Positions 35,673 to 47,100 of a DNA stretch of 64,000 nucleotides are shown here, in pieces (position 1 is the first letter of the stretch; the number at the start of each line of letters is the position of its first letter). The DNA is from Podocnemis expansa. Taxonomy: Eukaryota > Chordata > Testudines > Podocnemididae. The translations under genes and the position numbers were made by a program. Below the pieces are notes generated by a model. It was not told where the DNA came from. It worked only from the letters and a program-made list of their open reading frames with translations, and did not search any database. The stretch covers positions 19,913,663 to 19,977,662 of the forward strand of contig ML681998.1 in NCBI GenBank assembly GCA_007922195.1, written 5' to 3'.

Positions 35673-36065
35673 AAGGGCTGTCTCTTCACTAGAGGAATCA
35701 GATAAGTTGACTTAATAAGGTCAACTAAAGTCAACTTTATTAAGTTGACTTAGAGAGGCCCCATTTGTTAAAGTTGACTTGAGACGGGGGACCCATTTCA
35801 AGTCAACTTAATAAGTCAACTTAGCTTATTAAGTTTACTTGAAGTAGGTCCCCTGGCTTAAGTCAACTTTATAAAGTCAACTTAAATGGCTCTCCTGCCT
35901 TAAGTCAAGTTTACTGAGTCAACTTTAATGGTGACATTTTGTTAAGTCAACTTAATAAAGTCAACTTAATGCATAAAGTCAACTTTAAGGGGGGAGTTAA
36001 GTCAACTTAATGAACTCCAAATCTGGCCAGTGAGTTGCTTAAGTCTCCAGTATAGACATACCCTA
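35673..36065. mobile_element. MITE built from repeated GTCAAC/GTTGAC cores
   Basis: Ends aagggctgtctcttcactag and ctccagtatagacatacccta are imperfect inverted repeats. Between them the near-palindrome aagtcaactt/aagttgactt occurs about 14 times in both directions. The ends resemble the 'gggctatgtctacact' class of turtle DNA elements (compare 37788-38087). Confidence 0.7.
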
Positions 36066-36760
36066 GGATTTTTGCTTCCTGAAGTCTTTTTCCCAGGGCA
36101 CAATGACATTGAGTCATCCTGGGAGAAATGTGACTTGAAGTTAATTTTTCCTGATGCCTCCTTGAACCTGGTGACTTTTCCCTCTCTTCTGTGTACTCAT
36201 AAACTTATGGGCAGAAGAATTTTACGGCAAGTGAAATTCCAAGCTAAACAGTACCTTATAGTCAGCACCTAAAAGGAGAGAAGCTATTTAGGAATAGTCA
36301 ACCCTGTAGACTCTAGAATGAGAAGAATTCTGTCCCACTGACCAAAATGTGATACTCCTCTTTCCAGCATAAAGAACACAACGTTGCTGTTAGTTTCCCT
36401 TCGTGTCTCACAAAGACCAAGGTTCTAAATATTTCATCATACAATAATTCTTAGGAACAAATTTAAATGGTCAGAGTTGCAAACCAAGCCATGGAGAACT
36501 TTGGATGCCAGGGGCCTGAAACTTCCTCCCTCTCAAGAGAAATCTACTTCAGACAGCACCTTGTACAGATCTTAGAAGACCATTAGGTCATTTGGTGAAT
36601 TCTTTAGTATTGTTTGTGGATTTAGTGAATATCCAGGTCTTTTTCTGGCCCCTCAACTCATCTCTCAGTACCTAGAAAACAGTGAGGAGATGAAGCAGCA
36701 CCACAGTCCTTCTAGAATATTGAAGCCATAATGTTGGAACTAAACATGGATTCCTAGTGA
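36066..36760. other. RIMS2 intron, no recognised element
   Basis: About 700 bp of intermediate base composition; nothing recognised. Confidence 0.4.
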
Positions 36761-37144
36761 CAGGGCTGGCCTAAGGTATTTTGGTGCCCTAGGCACCTGA
36801 GATTTTGGCACCCCTCCACCTCTACCCCAGTGGCCCAGGCCGTGTCAGGCCAGGCTGGATGGTGGCTTCCCCCGTACACCCCCCCAAGCCTGGGCAGGTG
36901 TCAGGTGGGCTGACAGGCCTAACTGCGGTGTTGGCTTTCCTCCCTGGGCCGGGATCAGCTCCCTGCCCATGGCCTGCTGCCAGTGGCAGCTTCACTCCCC
37001 TGGCCCGGGCCAGCTCCCCGCCTGTGGCCAGGTACTGGCAGAGCAGGGCAGGAAGCTTCCTTGCCTCAGCCCAGCCATTGATGCCCACTACAGGCTGGCG
37101 CCCCAGGTAACCACTTAGGTTGCCTGTATGGGCAGACCGGTCTG
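36761..37144. mobile_element. GC-rich hAT-like element
   Basis: Left end cagggctggcctaaggtatt is of the hAT 'cagggctggcc' type, and the body (cctaggcacctgagattttg, then proline-codon-like GC-rich stretches) matches that family's style. The right end (about 37128-37144, gggcagaccggtctg) pairs poorly. Open frames on both strands reflect base composition. Confidence 0.5.
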
Positions 37145-37649
37145 GCTTAGCGATCTGATTGCTCCTGTTTGCTGTGCTGAAGGTGTTAGTAGGACAGTAG
37201 GTTCGTCTTAGTTTAGATCTGAAGTGGCTCAGCTCCTATGTATGTTAAGTGTGTATGCTCAGTCATCAGCATAGTAAGTCCTCTTGCCTTGTGTAGATTC
37301 TTGCCTTTGTAGGTTTTGTAGATTTCATCTTTGTAGAAAGATGAGTGCTTTTGAATTCCCATTGTTCAGTCTCCTCAGAAATATCGCACTTAACTTTGAG
37401 GAGAGAATCACTTGACGTACGCTGATGTCAGCATCCAGCAGTAATGTTCATGCTTGCCAAAGGCAGTATCGTCGTCTATCTGTCTTGAGGACAGGCTAGT
37501 AAAAACTCCAATGCTCAGAATCTCTCACTGTTGTTTTAAGAATTGATGTATTTGTTATAAAATACTTAATAAAGTTACAGAACTTAGCTAATTCTTGGAG
37601 AAAGAAATTGAAATTTTGTTCCATTTCCAGTGCAATTTCTTTTAACCAA

Positions 37650-37765
37650 GTTTGAAAGGGGCAGCTGTGTTAGTCTAGTTCAGTAAAATAAACAAACAGT
37701 CCCATAGCACTTAAAGACTAACACGTTTATTTATTGCATGAGCTTTCGTGGGAGTAGGATTTTCT
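37650..37765 (+). repeat. Turtle-type short interspersed repeat, plus orientation
   Basis: Reads gtttgaaaggggcagctgtg, ttagtctagttcagtaaaat, gcacttaaagactaacacgt and gcatgagctttcgtggg. It is joined head to head with a minus-strand copy that continues from 37766 and resumes at 38088. Confidence 0.72.
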
Positions 37766-37787
37766 GCCACGAGAGCTCATGCAATAA

Positions 37788-38087
37788 ATAATGTCTACAT
37801 CTACTTATTTAGCGCTTAGTTTGTACGTGGCAAAGCCTAGTGTAGACATGCTCCAACTTAGTCTGGACCAGGGGCGTCACTGGTGCTGGGCTTATGGGAC
37901 TCAAGCCCTGAGTCCCGCCACCAGAGGCCTGGGTCTGCTGCAGTGGTGGTTGCAGTGACAACGCACTTAAAGCGCTCAAGCCCCGAGTCCTGGCACCTGG
38001 GCCCTGGGTCTTTTCCCAGGCCACGGATGCTCCTAGTCTGGACTAAGTTTGCTTAGTCCAGACTAATTAGCCAGTGTAGACATAGCC
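37788..38087. mobile_element. MITE with 'atgtctaca ... tgtagacat' ends, holding a nested hAT
   Basis: Left atgtctacatctac and right ccagtgtagacatagcc are inverted ends. Inside, paired tagtctggactaag-type blocks (cttagtctggac; gtccagactaatt) make further inverted repeats. The element splits the minus-strand short repeat, and is itself split by the hAT at 37869-38035. Confidence 0.65.
37869..38035. mobile_element. Small hAT (167 bp) with perfect 8-bp target duplication
   Basis: Starts caggggcgtcactggtgctg and ends ggatgctccta, whose reverse complement taggagcatc fits the left end. gtctggac flanks it exactly on both sides (37861-37868 and 38036-38043). The element at 42851-42942 shares the left end and the 'agccc.gggtctttt' block, so both belong to one family. 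Confidence 0.85.
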
Positions 38088-38122
38088 AAAGTGTCACAGG
38101 ACTCCTTGTTTATTTTCCTTTA
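38088..38122 (-). repeat. Continuation of the split minus-strand short repeat
   Basis: aagtgtcacaggactccttg then tttattttcc is the remainder of the repeat copy begun at 37766-37790, displaced by the MITE. Confidence 0.65.
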
Positions 38123-38832
38123 ACCAAAAATTTAGACTCTTTAGTAAACATATTTTTGAGGACAGTGAAATTATTTTGGCAAAGCCTCATTCTGAAAAGC
38201 AGTGCTTAATTTGATTTTTCATCAGCTGTTTTTCTCTGTTCAGACCAGTATTATATCAGTTTCCTTCTTTTGGTTTTCTGTTAAAGTTGCTGTTACTTCT
38301 ATTCTTGGGGGCCATTACTTCAGTTAGGAATATACAGGACCTAGCTGCTGTCCTGATTTTTCATAATGATAAGGTATGCCTCAGATAGTTACTAGCTTCA
38401 CTCCTGAAATTAGTTCTAGATTCCTCTGAAATCAGGCCATTAATCTCTCAGCCTTCTGCTTTCAGCCAACATCCCAAAAGGAGCCCTTATGGTATATAGT
38501 AGGTATAGTTATGGCTCTTAACATTCTGTTCACACAAAACTCCAGAGCTTTGGAAATCAGATTTCCTATTCGTACCCTTCAAAGAGCAGGGAGTAGGTGG
38601 AATCTTGTTTTTCAGTCATAACTAGAATTGTTTGTCTGTTGCATCAAATAACTATACTTAAGTTGGTTCCTAAGGACTCAAAAGTCAGTTGGAGGGATGA
38701 GTGCCTTCTGGCCAGAAGGAATCTGCTTTTGTGGATAAGACTCATCCGGCAGCAAGTTGATAATCAGTTCATACTTTCACATTTCATTACAGAGGAGAGG
38801 TTTGTGTGCATGCAGATGTAGCTGCTAGACTA
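38123..38832. other. RIMS2 intron, no recognised element
   Basis: AT-rich sequence. The stretch near 38300-38480 (ggccattacttcagttagga) has loosely DIRS-recombinase-like wording but too little to claim. Confidence 0.35.
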
Positions 38833-38969
38833 AGGGCTAGATTTTCAAAGCTATGCAGGTTCCTTAAAAATGGGAGTGAGACACCTCACCCCCTTCGATA
38901 TTTTTGAATATCATACAAAATGTCAATTTGCATATTAAGACGCCTAAATGTCTTTGCAGATTTGGCCCT
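38833..38969. repeat. Short DNA element with 'agggctagattttcaaag' end
   Basis: Left agggctagattttcaaag and right tttgcagatttggccct are inverted over most positions. Inside are gcctaaatg motifs as in 16680-16921. Confidence 0.55.
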
Positions 38970-39429
38970 GAGAGTTTTGGGACCTGAAGTGCAGAATAGC
39001 ATAACCTCAGTAGTCCCTCCAGTTAGTCACTCTTGATTTTCCTATGCATACACCAGTCCAAATCTGTGGCCTTCACCACAGAAAAGGAGATTTTAGACCA
39101 GGTATTTAACTGTATCTGTGCTCAGTTTTCATACAGTTGTGATGCAGTGGACAAAGGAAGCCATCTGAACCCCAGCTACCTGGCTCTACTGCAAGTTAGA
39201 ACTTCCCCATGTAGATAATCGTCTCCTCCCTCTTCATTCACCAAGAGTCAGAGGGGCTGCTGGCACAAGAAGCAGAGAAGCCCCTTCCAAGTGGGGGAAA
39301 TCTTCCACTGGAGTTCTAGTCTTTTAAGTCCATTGTTTGCCATATAACAGACTGGAGAATAGAATACAGCCTTTTATTCATACTATGTAATTTGTGTTTT
39401 GAGCACACTCAGTTACTTTTATCTTGGCT

Positions 39430-39795
39430 TGTTTAGTCTGCAGAAGAGAGGACCGAGGGGGGATTTGTTTAGCAACCTTCAGCTGCTTGAAGGGGTTCTT
39501 CAAAGAGGAGGGAGCTAGGCTGTCCTTGGTATAACAGAGGACAGAACAAGGAGCAGTGGTTTCAAGTTGCAGCTGGGATGGTCGAGGTTGGATATTAGGA
39601 AAAACTTTCTAACTATGAGGTAATGAAGCATTGGAATGGGTTTCCTGGGGGGATGGTGGAATCACCATCTCTGGAAACATTTAAGGCCTGGTTAGACAAA
39701 ACCCTGGCTCAGATGATTTAGTGGGAGTGGTCCTGCTTTTAGCAGGGGGTTGGACTACGTGACCTCATGAGGTACAGTCCAGCCTGATGATTGTG
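39430..39795 (+). repeat. CR1 LINE 3' fragment, plus orientation
   Basis: Reads gtctgcagaagagaggaccg, gagcagtggtttcaagttgc, ggatattaggaaaaactttc, acatttaaggcctggttaga and gggggttggactacgtgacc, the standard last 350 bp of a CR1. The same region is seen in reverse at 20814-21180. Confidence 0.85.
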
Positions 39796-42700
39796 TTTTT
39801 TCAGAGTTTATTCAGTTCAGTTACAATAGTAATGGAGGGTGCTAAAGAAGTTATCAATATGGGCCACAGATGGAACAAAGGAGAACTGGATTGGAAAAAT
39901 CTAGCCAAGCAGAGGCTAGAATTACTTACATTAAAACAGCCTGGTCCTCACTGGTGAGACCCTACACCACAAGAACTTATGTGTACAAGAAATACCATAG
40001 TCTTATTTGTTCAGCTTGTATTCTTAATCCTTTTATGTTCATTAAGAAGAGTACCATGACTGCATACTGTATGTGAAAAGTGCATCATTTGATTTTGAAA
40101 TCCTTCAACATGGAAGTGGTGCATTTTGTAGTATTTAGAGTTCGTATGGCAGAGTTGGGACTATATTTTTATCATGCATAAGGAGTGCAACTCCATTTTT
40201 CTTAGGTGAGTGGATAGCTTTTGTGACCTTTTCTTCTACCTTTGTACATTATTTAAAAGCAGGTTAAATCTTGCAAAATGCCAAATTATCCATATTGTTC
40301 TTTTGGAGTGTGAATTCTTAAATAACACTGATAATTGCCTTTCATCAACTTCATCTGAATTTGTTCTTATCAGTCCCTTGTGACATCCACTTGTTCTTTA
40401 CATGGTGTAGTAGACAGTACGTTCAGTAACCATATTCCCTTCAAGATGAATGAGATTGTTCTTAATCTCTTTCAGTTGTAGGAATCTCCTCTCTAAGATG
40501 CTGAGTTAAGAATTGATTGGCATTATCAGTCCATTCTTTCAGACCTAAATATCTTCATAGTTTGTATTGTCTACTTATACAGTCTCCAGAATCTCCTCTA
40601 AATTAAACATTGTTATACATATTGGTGCTGAAACTAGGATTGCTGCTGTGCCCCTGTAACTTTAAGTGGTTTTCATCATAGGCATAGTTCACAGTTTGGT
40701 TCAATGGCTCTCTGCAGCCCCCATATAAAAATTATTCCAGCACCTCTGCCTGTATAGTAAATAGGTATCTTTACTTATCTTCTGTTTTGATGTATGCCTG
40801 TATAATTGGCCAATCTGCACAATTCCTGCTCTTAATAGTTTGCAAAATATGCCTTGGCACATTTCTTTTGTTCCTTTATCGTTTTGTTTTTTTTGCTGAC
40901 ATGGTTGCATTGTAATTGGGGCTGGTTATGAAGGTGGAAAAGGTACGAGATTCCTGCAGTCTTGAAAAATGTATTTTATTGCCCCCGTTTTCAGTACTGC
41001 TGTCACTGTGTACTTTTAAGAAAAGTATTCCTTGTTGTCTTGTTTCACCATCCACATAATATCTGTCAGTTATGGGTCTTATACTCAGCTTGCAAACTCA
41101 TCACAATGTCATCCTGATTTAAATATTTGCCTTTATTTCATTAAGTGTTGCCTCTCCAGTTTTTCTTCTTTTTCTCCTTATCCCAATTCTTTCATTCTGC
41201 ATTAATGGTTTTTAGTTAACAGCAGGTCATATTTAACATGACAGCTCACTTTGCTTTGTGTTCCTTTTGTCATATAAATACTGTATCACCTCAAATAAGT
41301 TTGCTAATATTTGTCAAATATTTGTTTTGATCCTTTCCTTAACAATCCTTGCTTATTCAGAGTATTTTACATGCAACCCAAGACCCTCAGAAATTTAACC
41401 TTTGTCTCATCATGTTTCCATAATTATGCTTAAAAAACAATTATATTTGTCTGTTCTCCACTTGGCTGATTTTCTTGGCCTACTGTGCAATCCAATTTCC
41501 ATTTGGCAATGCAGTCTTCCACCTGTTGAGGACAAGAGCTTCCTGTGGTTTGCTTCGTGTTTCTTACTGAAATACCATATGGGAACATGAGAAAATGCAG
41601 GAGGCACTTGCCTGATTCCATTATGAATCTATTTTATTGTCCACCAGATGACAGTTGATCTTTCTTCTTCCGTAGAAACACTTCATGTCATTTTTAGATG
41701 CATTTATTTCTACATACTCACCTTTTTAATTTGAGTACCTTGTAACCGCCTGCTCTTATGACATCATGCGACCTTGTGAGCTGCTCACATCAGCATGGTT
41801 AAATTGGTTATGACTAGAAATCAGATATTGGCACGGAAGGGTCTTAGAGCAATTCTTAGTATATACTTCTAAGCAAAATTATATCCTTTCATATCTGTTT
41901 GAAAATGAAATGGCAGTAACCTTGCAAATTATAATTCCTTGAAGCACTCTTCTTACTTTTTTTAGTATGTTTGCACATGCTGATTCTGTTGGTTTCTATA
42001 GTAATTTCATTCACATATTTAATTCCCTAGTCTGTAAAGAAATTATTCGTAACCTCCCTTTATAGCTGATCTTTTCTTAGTTTCCTGCTCTTTCTAGCTC
42101 TTGAGCGTAATGGAGTTCAAAGATATCTGGTAAGAGCTGTTTACAAAGCTGTCTCTTCTGATGGTTTCTACCTGTAGTCATATTTAGATAAATATGTATT
42201 CTTCAACTTATTAAAGAAAGTGTTGCTTTATCCTGTACTGAAACAAGAAAAAGTGTGTTTTTCATAAAAGTCAAAGAAAATAATAATAAATCAGACTATG
42301 ACAAAATTATTGCACTTCAGAAATCTTTTTCAAATTGTTCTTTTTGCTTGTTTATCTGTTCTGTGTTGCCTAGTATCAGAGAAGGCTACTACTATTAAAA
42401 TAACAATGATGTAGTGTTTTTGAGAAATTTAAAAAGTGTTTCCCTTCAAACACAGTACTTATAATACAGCGTTCATGCTCAGAAAATGGGCACATGGGAT
42501 CAGATTCTCAGCAGAGATTGGGTGCAATGTGAAAGAGCTGAAGAGACGTCACTTGCAGCTCACTAATTCTCAGATTAGCTGTACATTGGCTCTGGTGTAG
42601 TTCAAAGCAGTCCCAAACTTCAGCAACTGATATTGACCCTCAAGGAGATGACTGCCATAAGAGACTAGCTAGAGCACATCAGCATCTTACCATGCCTCTA

Positions 42701-42850
42701 CTGTCCCTAGAATTATCCTATGCAGGGCAGAGAGGACAAGGGTAGCATAAGAGTCCTCTATGCCTGCTGTACATCAGCTAAAGTCTCCTTAATGGCAGAA
42801 AATTCTTAGCTGAGATTTGTCTAATTTCTGGCTCTTCAGTGACATCAGAG
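39796..42850. other. RIMS2 intron; one cryptic exon-like segment
   Basis: No mobile element recognised. At 42098-42129 a 32-nt segment lies between ctctttctag and gtaaga, with strong splice-like borders but a length that breaks the frame (see findings). Confidence 0.4.
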
Positions 42851-42942
42851 CAGGGGCGTCACTGGAGCCAGGCTTACAGGGCACTTGCCCCAAGATCCAG
42901 TGCCCAAGCCCCGGGTCTTTTCTGGGGCCAGCAGCACTCCTG
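42851..42942. mobile_element. Small hAT (92 bp) with perfect 8-bp target duplication
   Basis: Starts caggggcgtcactggagcca and ends agcactcctg (reverse caggagtgct). catcagag flanks it exactly (42843-42850 and 42943-42950). Same family as 37869-38035, but about half as long. Confidence 0.85.
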
Positions 42943-43392
42943 CATCAGAGTAAGGACAAAGGAGCCAGACTGCAAAAGGGAGAATCTGGACCATTTATGT
43001 GGGTTTCTCTCTCCATAGCTGCATCATGTTTTTATTGGATAACATCAATACAATGCTTTTTATGTTGTGTTCTTCCTAAAAGCATCTCAGGGTGCTTTAT
43101 AATAAGACACTCTTTAAATTATCCTAATATTAAAACCAATTGATTGAAAATGTAACACATTTTTCATTAGTCCTATTTTAAATGCCAAATCTTAATGGCA
43201 TTACAGTTAGAAATATTAAGAAGGTTTAAAAAATTGTGGCACATGTTTGCTAAAGAGCATTCTTCCTGTGGTATTCTACAGTAGGTTGTATTTTGGACTA
43301 AGTAACCTCATGAAGGGCAGAATCAAAAAACGGGAATATTTAGTGAAGAAAGATGAATTGCATATAATGGCTCTAAGTGGCTTACAAATGTT

Positions 43393-43605
43393 TTAAATTC
43401 TATAAGCAATGCTAGAAAATTTTATGGGGTACCAATGAAAGATTAGATACATTTTGAACATCTGTGTGCTTGACACTTTATATTCAAGAACTCCTATGAG
43501 TAAAGGATTGCAGTAGTCCAGTCTTGAGAAGATAGTGGCTTTTATCAGTGATTCTACACTAGTGTTTCTCACTGTGTGAAACATAATGAGATGCTTGAAG
43601 AGCAA
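43393..43605 (-). pseudogene. L2-like LINE reverse transcriptase fragment, antisense
   Basis: The minus-strand frame has KATIFSRLDYCNPLLIGVLE and ends LIFHWYPIKFSSIAYRI. SRLDYCN-LL-G followed by LHWLP--RI-like text is the C-terminal part of L2-type and related LINE reverse transcriptases. The related wording 'ttgcagtagtccagtcttga' (43508-43527) also fits. Only the end is present. Confidence 0.5.
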
Positions 43606-44295
43606 AATGATAATATAAATGAGGTATTACTCAGCAAGTGTTCAGAAGCAGCTAGATTAAAAAAAGTAACTACAGGGAAAACCATTCTCTGATTCACAAA
43701 GCTATTCTTTTTCCAAAAGAAAATGGCCACTTTTTTCTCTCTGCTTCACTTTTATAACACCTATGTGATCTTTTTGTTAAAAACAAATGACTTGCTTTCT
43801 TTTTGACATTGCACCCTTCTCTGATTGAAGCAAAAGGCTAAGCTTCTAGCAGAGTTTGATTTTCAACAGTTATCTTAGGCATTTTAAATTGCTGATAATG
43901 AGGTCCCAGTTTTCATATGTTGATTCTGTATGGGAATTACTATTTAAAGTAGATGTAAAACAGTAGAGTGCTTTGGTCACTACTTGAAACCAAGTGTGCT
44001 TTGAGAGTTATTTTATAGCAAAATATAAATGAATGGAATGGGTGCAGTCTTGGCTCACCTGATGTCAATGGGAGTTGCACCACTGGATTCACTGGGGCCA
44101 AGTCTTCAAACTAGATCTCTGGCTTGTCACTGAATGACAGCTTGTGTCACTCAGATAGCCCAATAATTACCAATACAAACACTCCCCTAATTCCTACGGT
44201 CAGTATCCATAATCTTGTACAGTTCTTTGTGAATTCCTGGGTTTGTCTTGATGGTGTTGTCACCTCCAAGTTGAGGGCCAGTCCAAGGCCTATAT
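43606..44295. other. RIMS2 intron; weak hairpin at about 44045-44105
   Basis: tcttggctcacctgatgtca pairs loosely with cactggggccaagtcttc, like the hairpins at 56757 and 62328. Nothing else recognised. Confidence 0.35.
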
Positions 44296-44973
44296 GTAGG
44301 GGTTAAAGTAAGGGGGAACTCCCTGGAATGCCATTCTGGGGCCCCCTATTTTTAGGGACCCAGAATTCCAGGCCCCCTAAAAATAGGAGAATGCCCCAGA
44401 ATGCTGCATTCTGGGACCTCCTAAAAATAGATGGGAACACTGCTGGCTGTGCATGGCCGGCAGCTGTAATCCCTAACTGGCTGGAAGACAGAGTCTTCTG
44501 GCCGGTTGAGAGCTGCTCCGAGCTAGGAGCTTTTAAATCTCCCACTTGGATTAAGCTCTCACTGAGCATGCACAGAGCCTCTGCACATGCTCTCTGAGAA
44601 CTTCCTCTGGCTGGAGGAGCAGCGGGTGGCCAGGCCATGCTGCTCTGGCGGCCAGGTAAGGGGGTGGAGGGAATTGGGGACAAGGCAGGATCAAACTGGC
44701 TGGAGGGTGGGGGGGACAAGATCGGGCCAGCTGGGGGTGTGTGTGGGGGCAGGATTGGGCCGACAGGGAGTGATGGGAGAGCAGGGGGCAGGATTGGGCT
44801 GGCGGGGGGGTGATTGTAGAGCGGGGGGCAGGATCAGGATGGCAGGGGGGCCTGCCAATTTAGGAGGGTTCCAGGGCCCCCCCATTATCATTTAGCCCCT
44901 AGGGTGCAGGAGCTGGGGTGCGGGGGGGGCCAGAGCTGTGGGAAGGGGGCCCACCTGATTAGGAGGGTTGTGG
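44296..44973. mobile_element. GC-rich insert flanked by 9-bp direct repeats
   Basis: ggcctatat stands directly on both sides (44287-44295 and 44974-44982), consistent with an 8- or 9-bp target duplication. The left part contains inverted copies of ggggccccctatttttaggg; the right part is G-rich and repeats 'gggggcaggat' wording. Clear terminal inverted repeats were not found, so the class is unknown. Long open frames on both strands are a composition effect. Confidence 0.5.
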
Positions 44974-45270
44974 GGCCTATATACAGCCTGAACTCCACTT
45001 CAGTTCCCTGAAATAAATCTCAAGTGAAATGTAACTAATGCAGAGATCATATGCTGATCTTCTACACTGGGGTGAGTATCATTTTATATTCGTCAAATGA
45101 AACAAGTGACTTTTAAATGTCATTCATGACTCTCAAAATACAGTTATTAACGCAGTATATATTGGTGTGGTGATAAATATGTATTTAATTATTCAACATT
45201 TATTGGATACTATACATAAAACCCCTAATGTGCCTACATTTAATATTCAGTTGCACTTGATTAGAATCTG

Positions 45271-45423
45271 TGCATTGTAGCTGTGTTGGTCCCAGGATAT
45301 TAGCGAAACAGGTGGTTGAGGTAATATCTGAAGAAGAATTCTGTGTAAGCGTGGAAGATGTTGTCACTCAGCAGAAGAAGGTGGTCTAATAAAAGATATT
45401 ACCTCATTCACCTTGTCTCTCTC
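45271..45423 (+). repeat. Short interspersed repeat related to the turtle-type family
   Basis: tgcattgtagctgtgttggt, agaagaattctgtgtaagcg and taataaaagatattacctca. It resembles the repeat at 11497 in its start (tagc.gtgtt.gt) but is a diverged subfamily. Confidence 0.5.
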
Positions 45424-45595
45424 TGATTACTGTCTATGATGATTTTTAATAGGACATTCATTCATTTGGGCATTTGGATGCACAAATCGGCATGAAGGCA
45501 AGAGTATGCATTTAGCTAAAAGAGCTTAATTGGATGTCCAGATATGAGATCTAAATTTTCATGACATGCTCATGCAAGAAATTTTAGTGTGTTAA

Positions 45596-45814
45596 ATATT
45601 TTGGCAGCTTGATTATATTTTTGTCTTTAACCATAGTGAAATGTTAAGCATTAAAGAACGTGTAAAGACAATACTAGAAACCTCAGAAAGTATAGCTGTT
45701 AAACCAAGAAATGACATTTACCATCGCAGTTTGAAACAAGTCAGTTACGATGTCTTTGATCTGCAGAAATATTTCTCCTCTAGACAAGCAAGCAGTAAGA
45801 CATACTGTAACTAA
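45596..45814 (+). other. Small unidentified open frame
   Basis: An open frame of 72 codons with an ATG at 45641 encodes MLSIKERVKTILETSES and later LKQVSYDVFDLQKYFSS. The composition looks protein-like in an AT-rich intron. A possible acceptor (ctttaaccatag) ends at 45636, but the phase does not fit the flanking RIMS2 exons. Probably chance or a small retrocopy fragment; no family recognised. Confidence 0.25.
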
Positions 45815-46344
45815 CTCTTAAAGGCTCATGAGGACTCCACAACTGATGTATTCTGGTTTATTCTAGAGATATTGATTTGAACTTTGCACACTTTTAGGTT
45901 GTGAATTACAGTTGTATTCTCACTGAAACATAACATATTTGAAAACAGGTATTAACAGGATTAATGGGTAAACATTGACACTGTGCTTGATGGCTATACA
46001 AGAAAATGAGAACAAACCCTCCTGTGTGAATGATCTTCCCTTCAGTAAGCCATTTCGCATGAGAAAAAGAGAGAAAAAATTCTTTAAAATAATAGTGAGC
46101 TATTTCCATGGTTAGAAATAAAAAATTCAGTATTCTGTGTGAAGGTTTTTTTAAAAAAAATAATTGAATTTTCGAGTTCAAAGATAGGGAACATACTTCT
46201 TAATATACGGCCAAAGACAGCAATGGTCTGTTGTGTGCAACAATCTGTCATGGCATATAGGCTTTTGTTTTATTTCCTTCATTTCAGAGGAAATTGTTTT
46301 TGTTTAGTATTGTGTATTATTAATATGAATGGTGATAATGCCTA

Positions 46345-46440
46345 GTTATGACTAGACCTTATTGTGCTAGATGCTCTGTAAATATGCAAGAAATCATGTT
46401 CTTCCCTCCAAAGAGTTAAAAATCTAAATTAAAACAAGGT
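46345..46440 (+). repeat. Ancient amniote repeat fragment
   Basis: ccttattgtgctagatgctc, then ctccaaagagttaaaaatct, is the wording of a widespread old repeat ('ttgtgctaggtgctgtacaaac ... agagcttacaatctaa' type). Confidence 0.45.
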
Positions 46441-46974
46441 GCAAACAGCAAGTGCAACAAACATTGCCTGAGACTTGGAGGAGAAAGAAATAGAAACATA
46501 GGAATGTATTTTAAAAAGGAAGTCTTGCAACTTCATTAACTTTTACCTTTAATGAGGAAGAGGGACTGCTACTCCCCCCTCCCGAAAAAAAAATATTACG
46601 CCTTTACTTAGATGAAGTGAAGTGTTAAATTACATCCATGCCAAATAACCTCTATATGGGGCTGGCCCTTTTCAGCTTGACCCATAGGATCCAGTCTGCC
46701 TCTGAATTTTGTCGCTTTTCTTCTGCAAGGGGGAGTAAGGGTACTTATGAGAACATCTGCAGATGCTCAAATCTCCACTTCTTCCTCCAGGCTCAGAGTC
46801 CACTGCCTCTGTTGTTTCACATCTTTACTTTGTGAGCTGGCACCTTTGAGCCTTTCACCCTCACTGGACACTGACTACAAGTTGTAATAAAATTTCAAAC
46901 TCCTGCATAAATTCACAACTTTAAAATCCCATCAAACCCTCTTTACCTAAACTAGGAAGCTAAAAAGAAGATGA

Positions 46975-47100
46975 TCCACCAGATACCTTGTCAGTCTTCC
47001 TCCAGTGGAAAAAAATTCTTCTTGATCCCAAAACGTAGTGATTTGTCAGACCTACAGTGTCTTGGAAACACCAGTTCAAAGTATACTTTTATTTCAGGGC
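46975..47100 (+). repeat. CR1-like 3' region fragment
   Basis: ccagataccttgtcagtctt, then aaaaattcttcttgatccca and gtagtgatttgtcagaccta, resemble a CR1 3' untranslated segment. Short and diverged. Confidence 0.4.

Noticed and set aside
36805..37110. Proline-rich open frame of 101 codons
   Set aside because: Within a GC-rich hAT-like element; the opposite strand is equally open.
44303..44895. Proline- and glycine-rich open frames on both strands
   Set aside because: They fall inside a G/C-rich insert with direct-repeat flanks and show no domain.
45641..45814. Small frame as an alternative RIMS2 exon
   Set aside because: The phase after acceptor 45636 does not match the exon ending at 30335, and no donor follows in frame.
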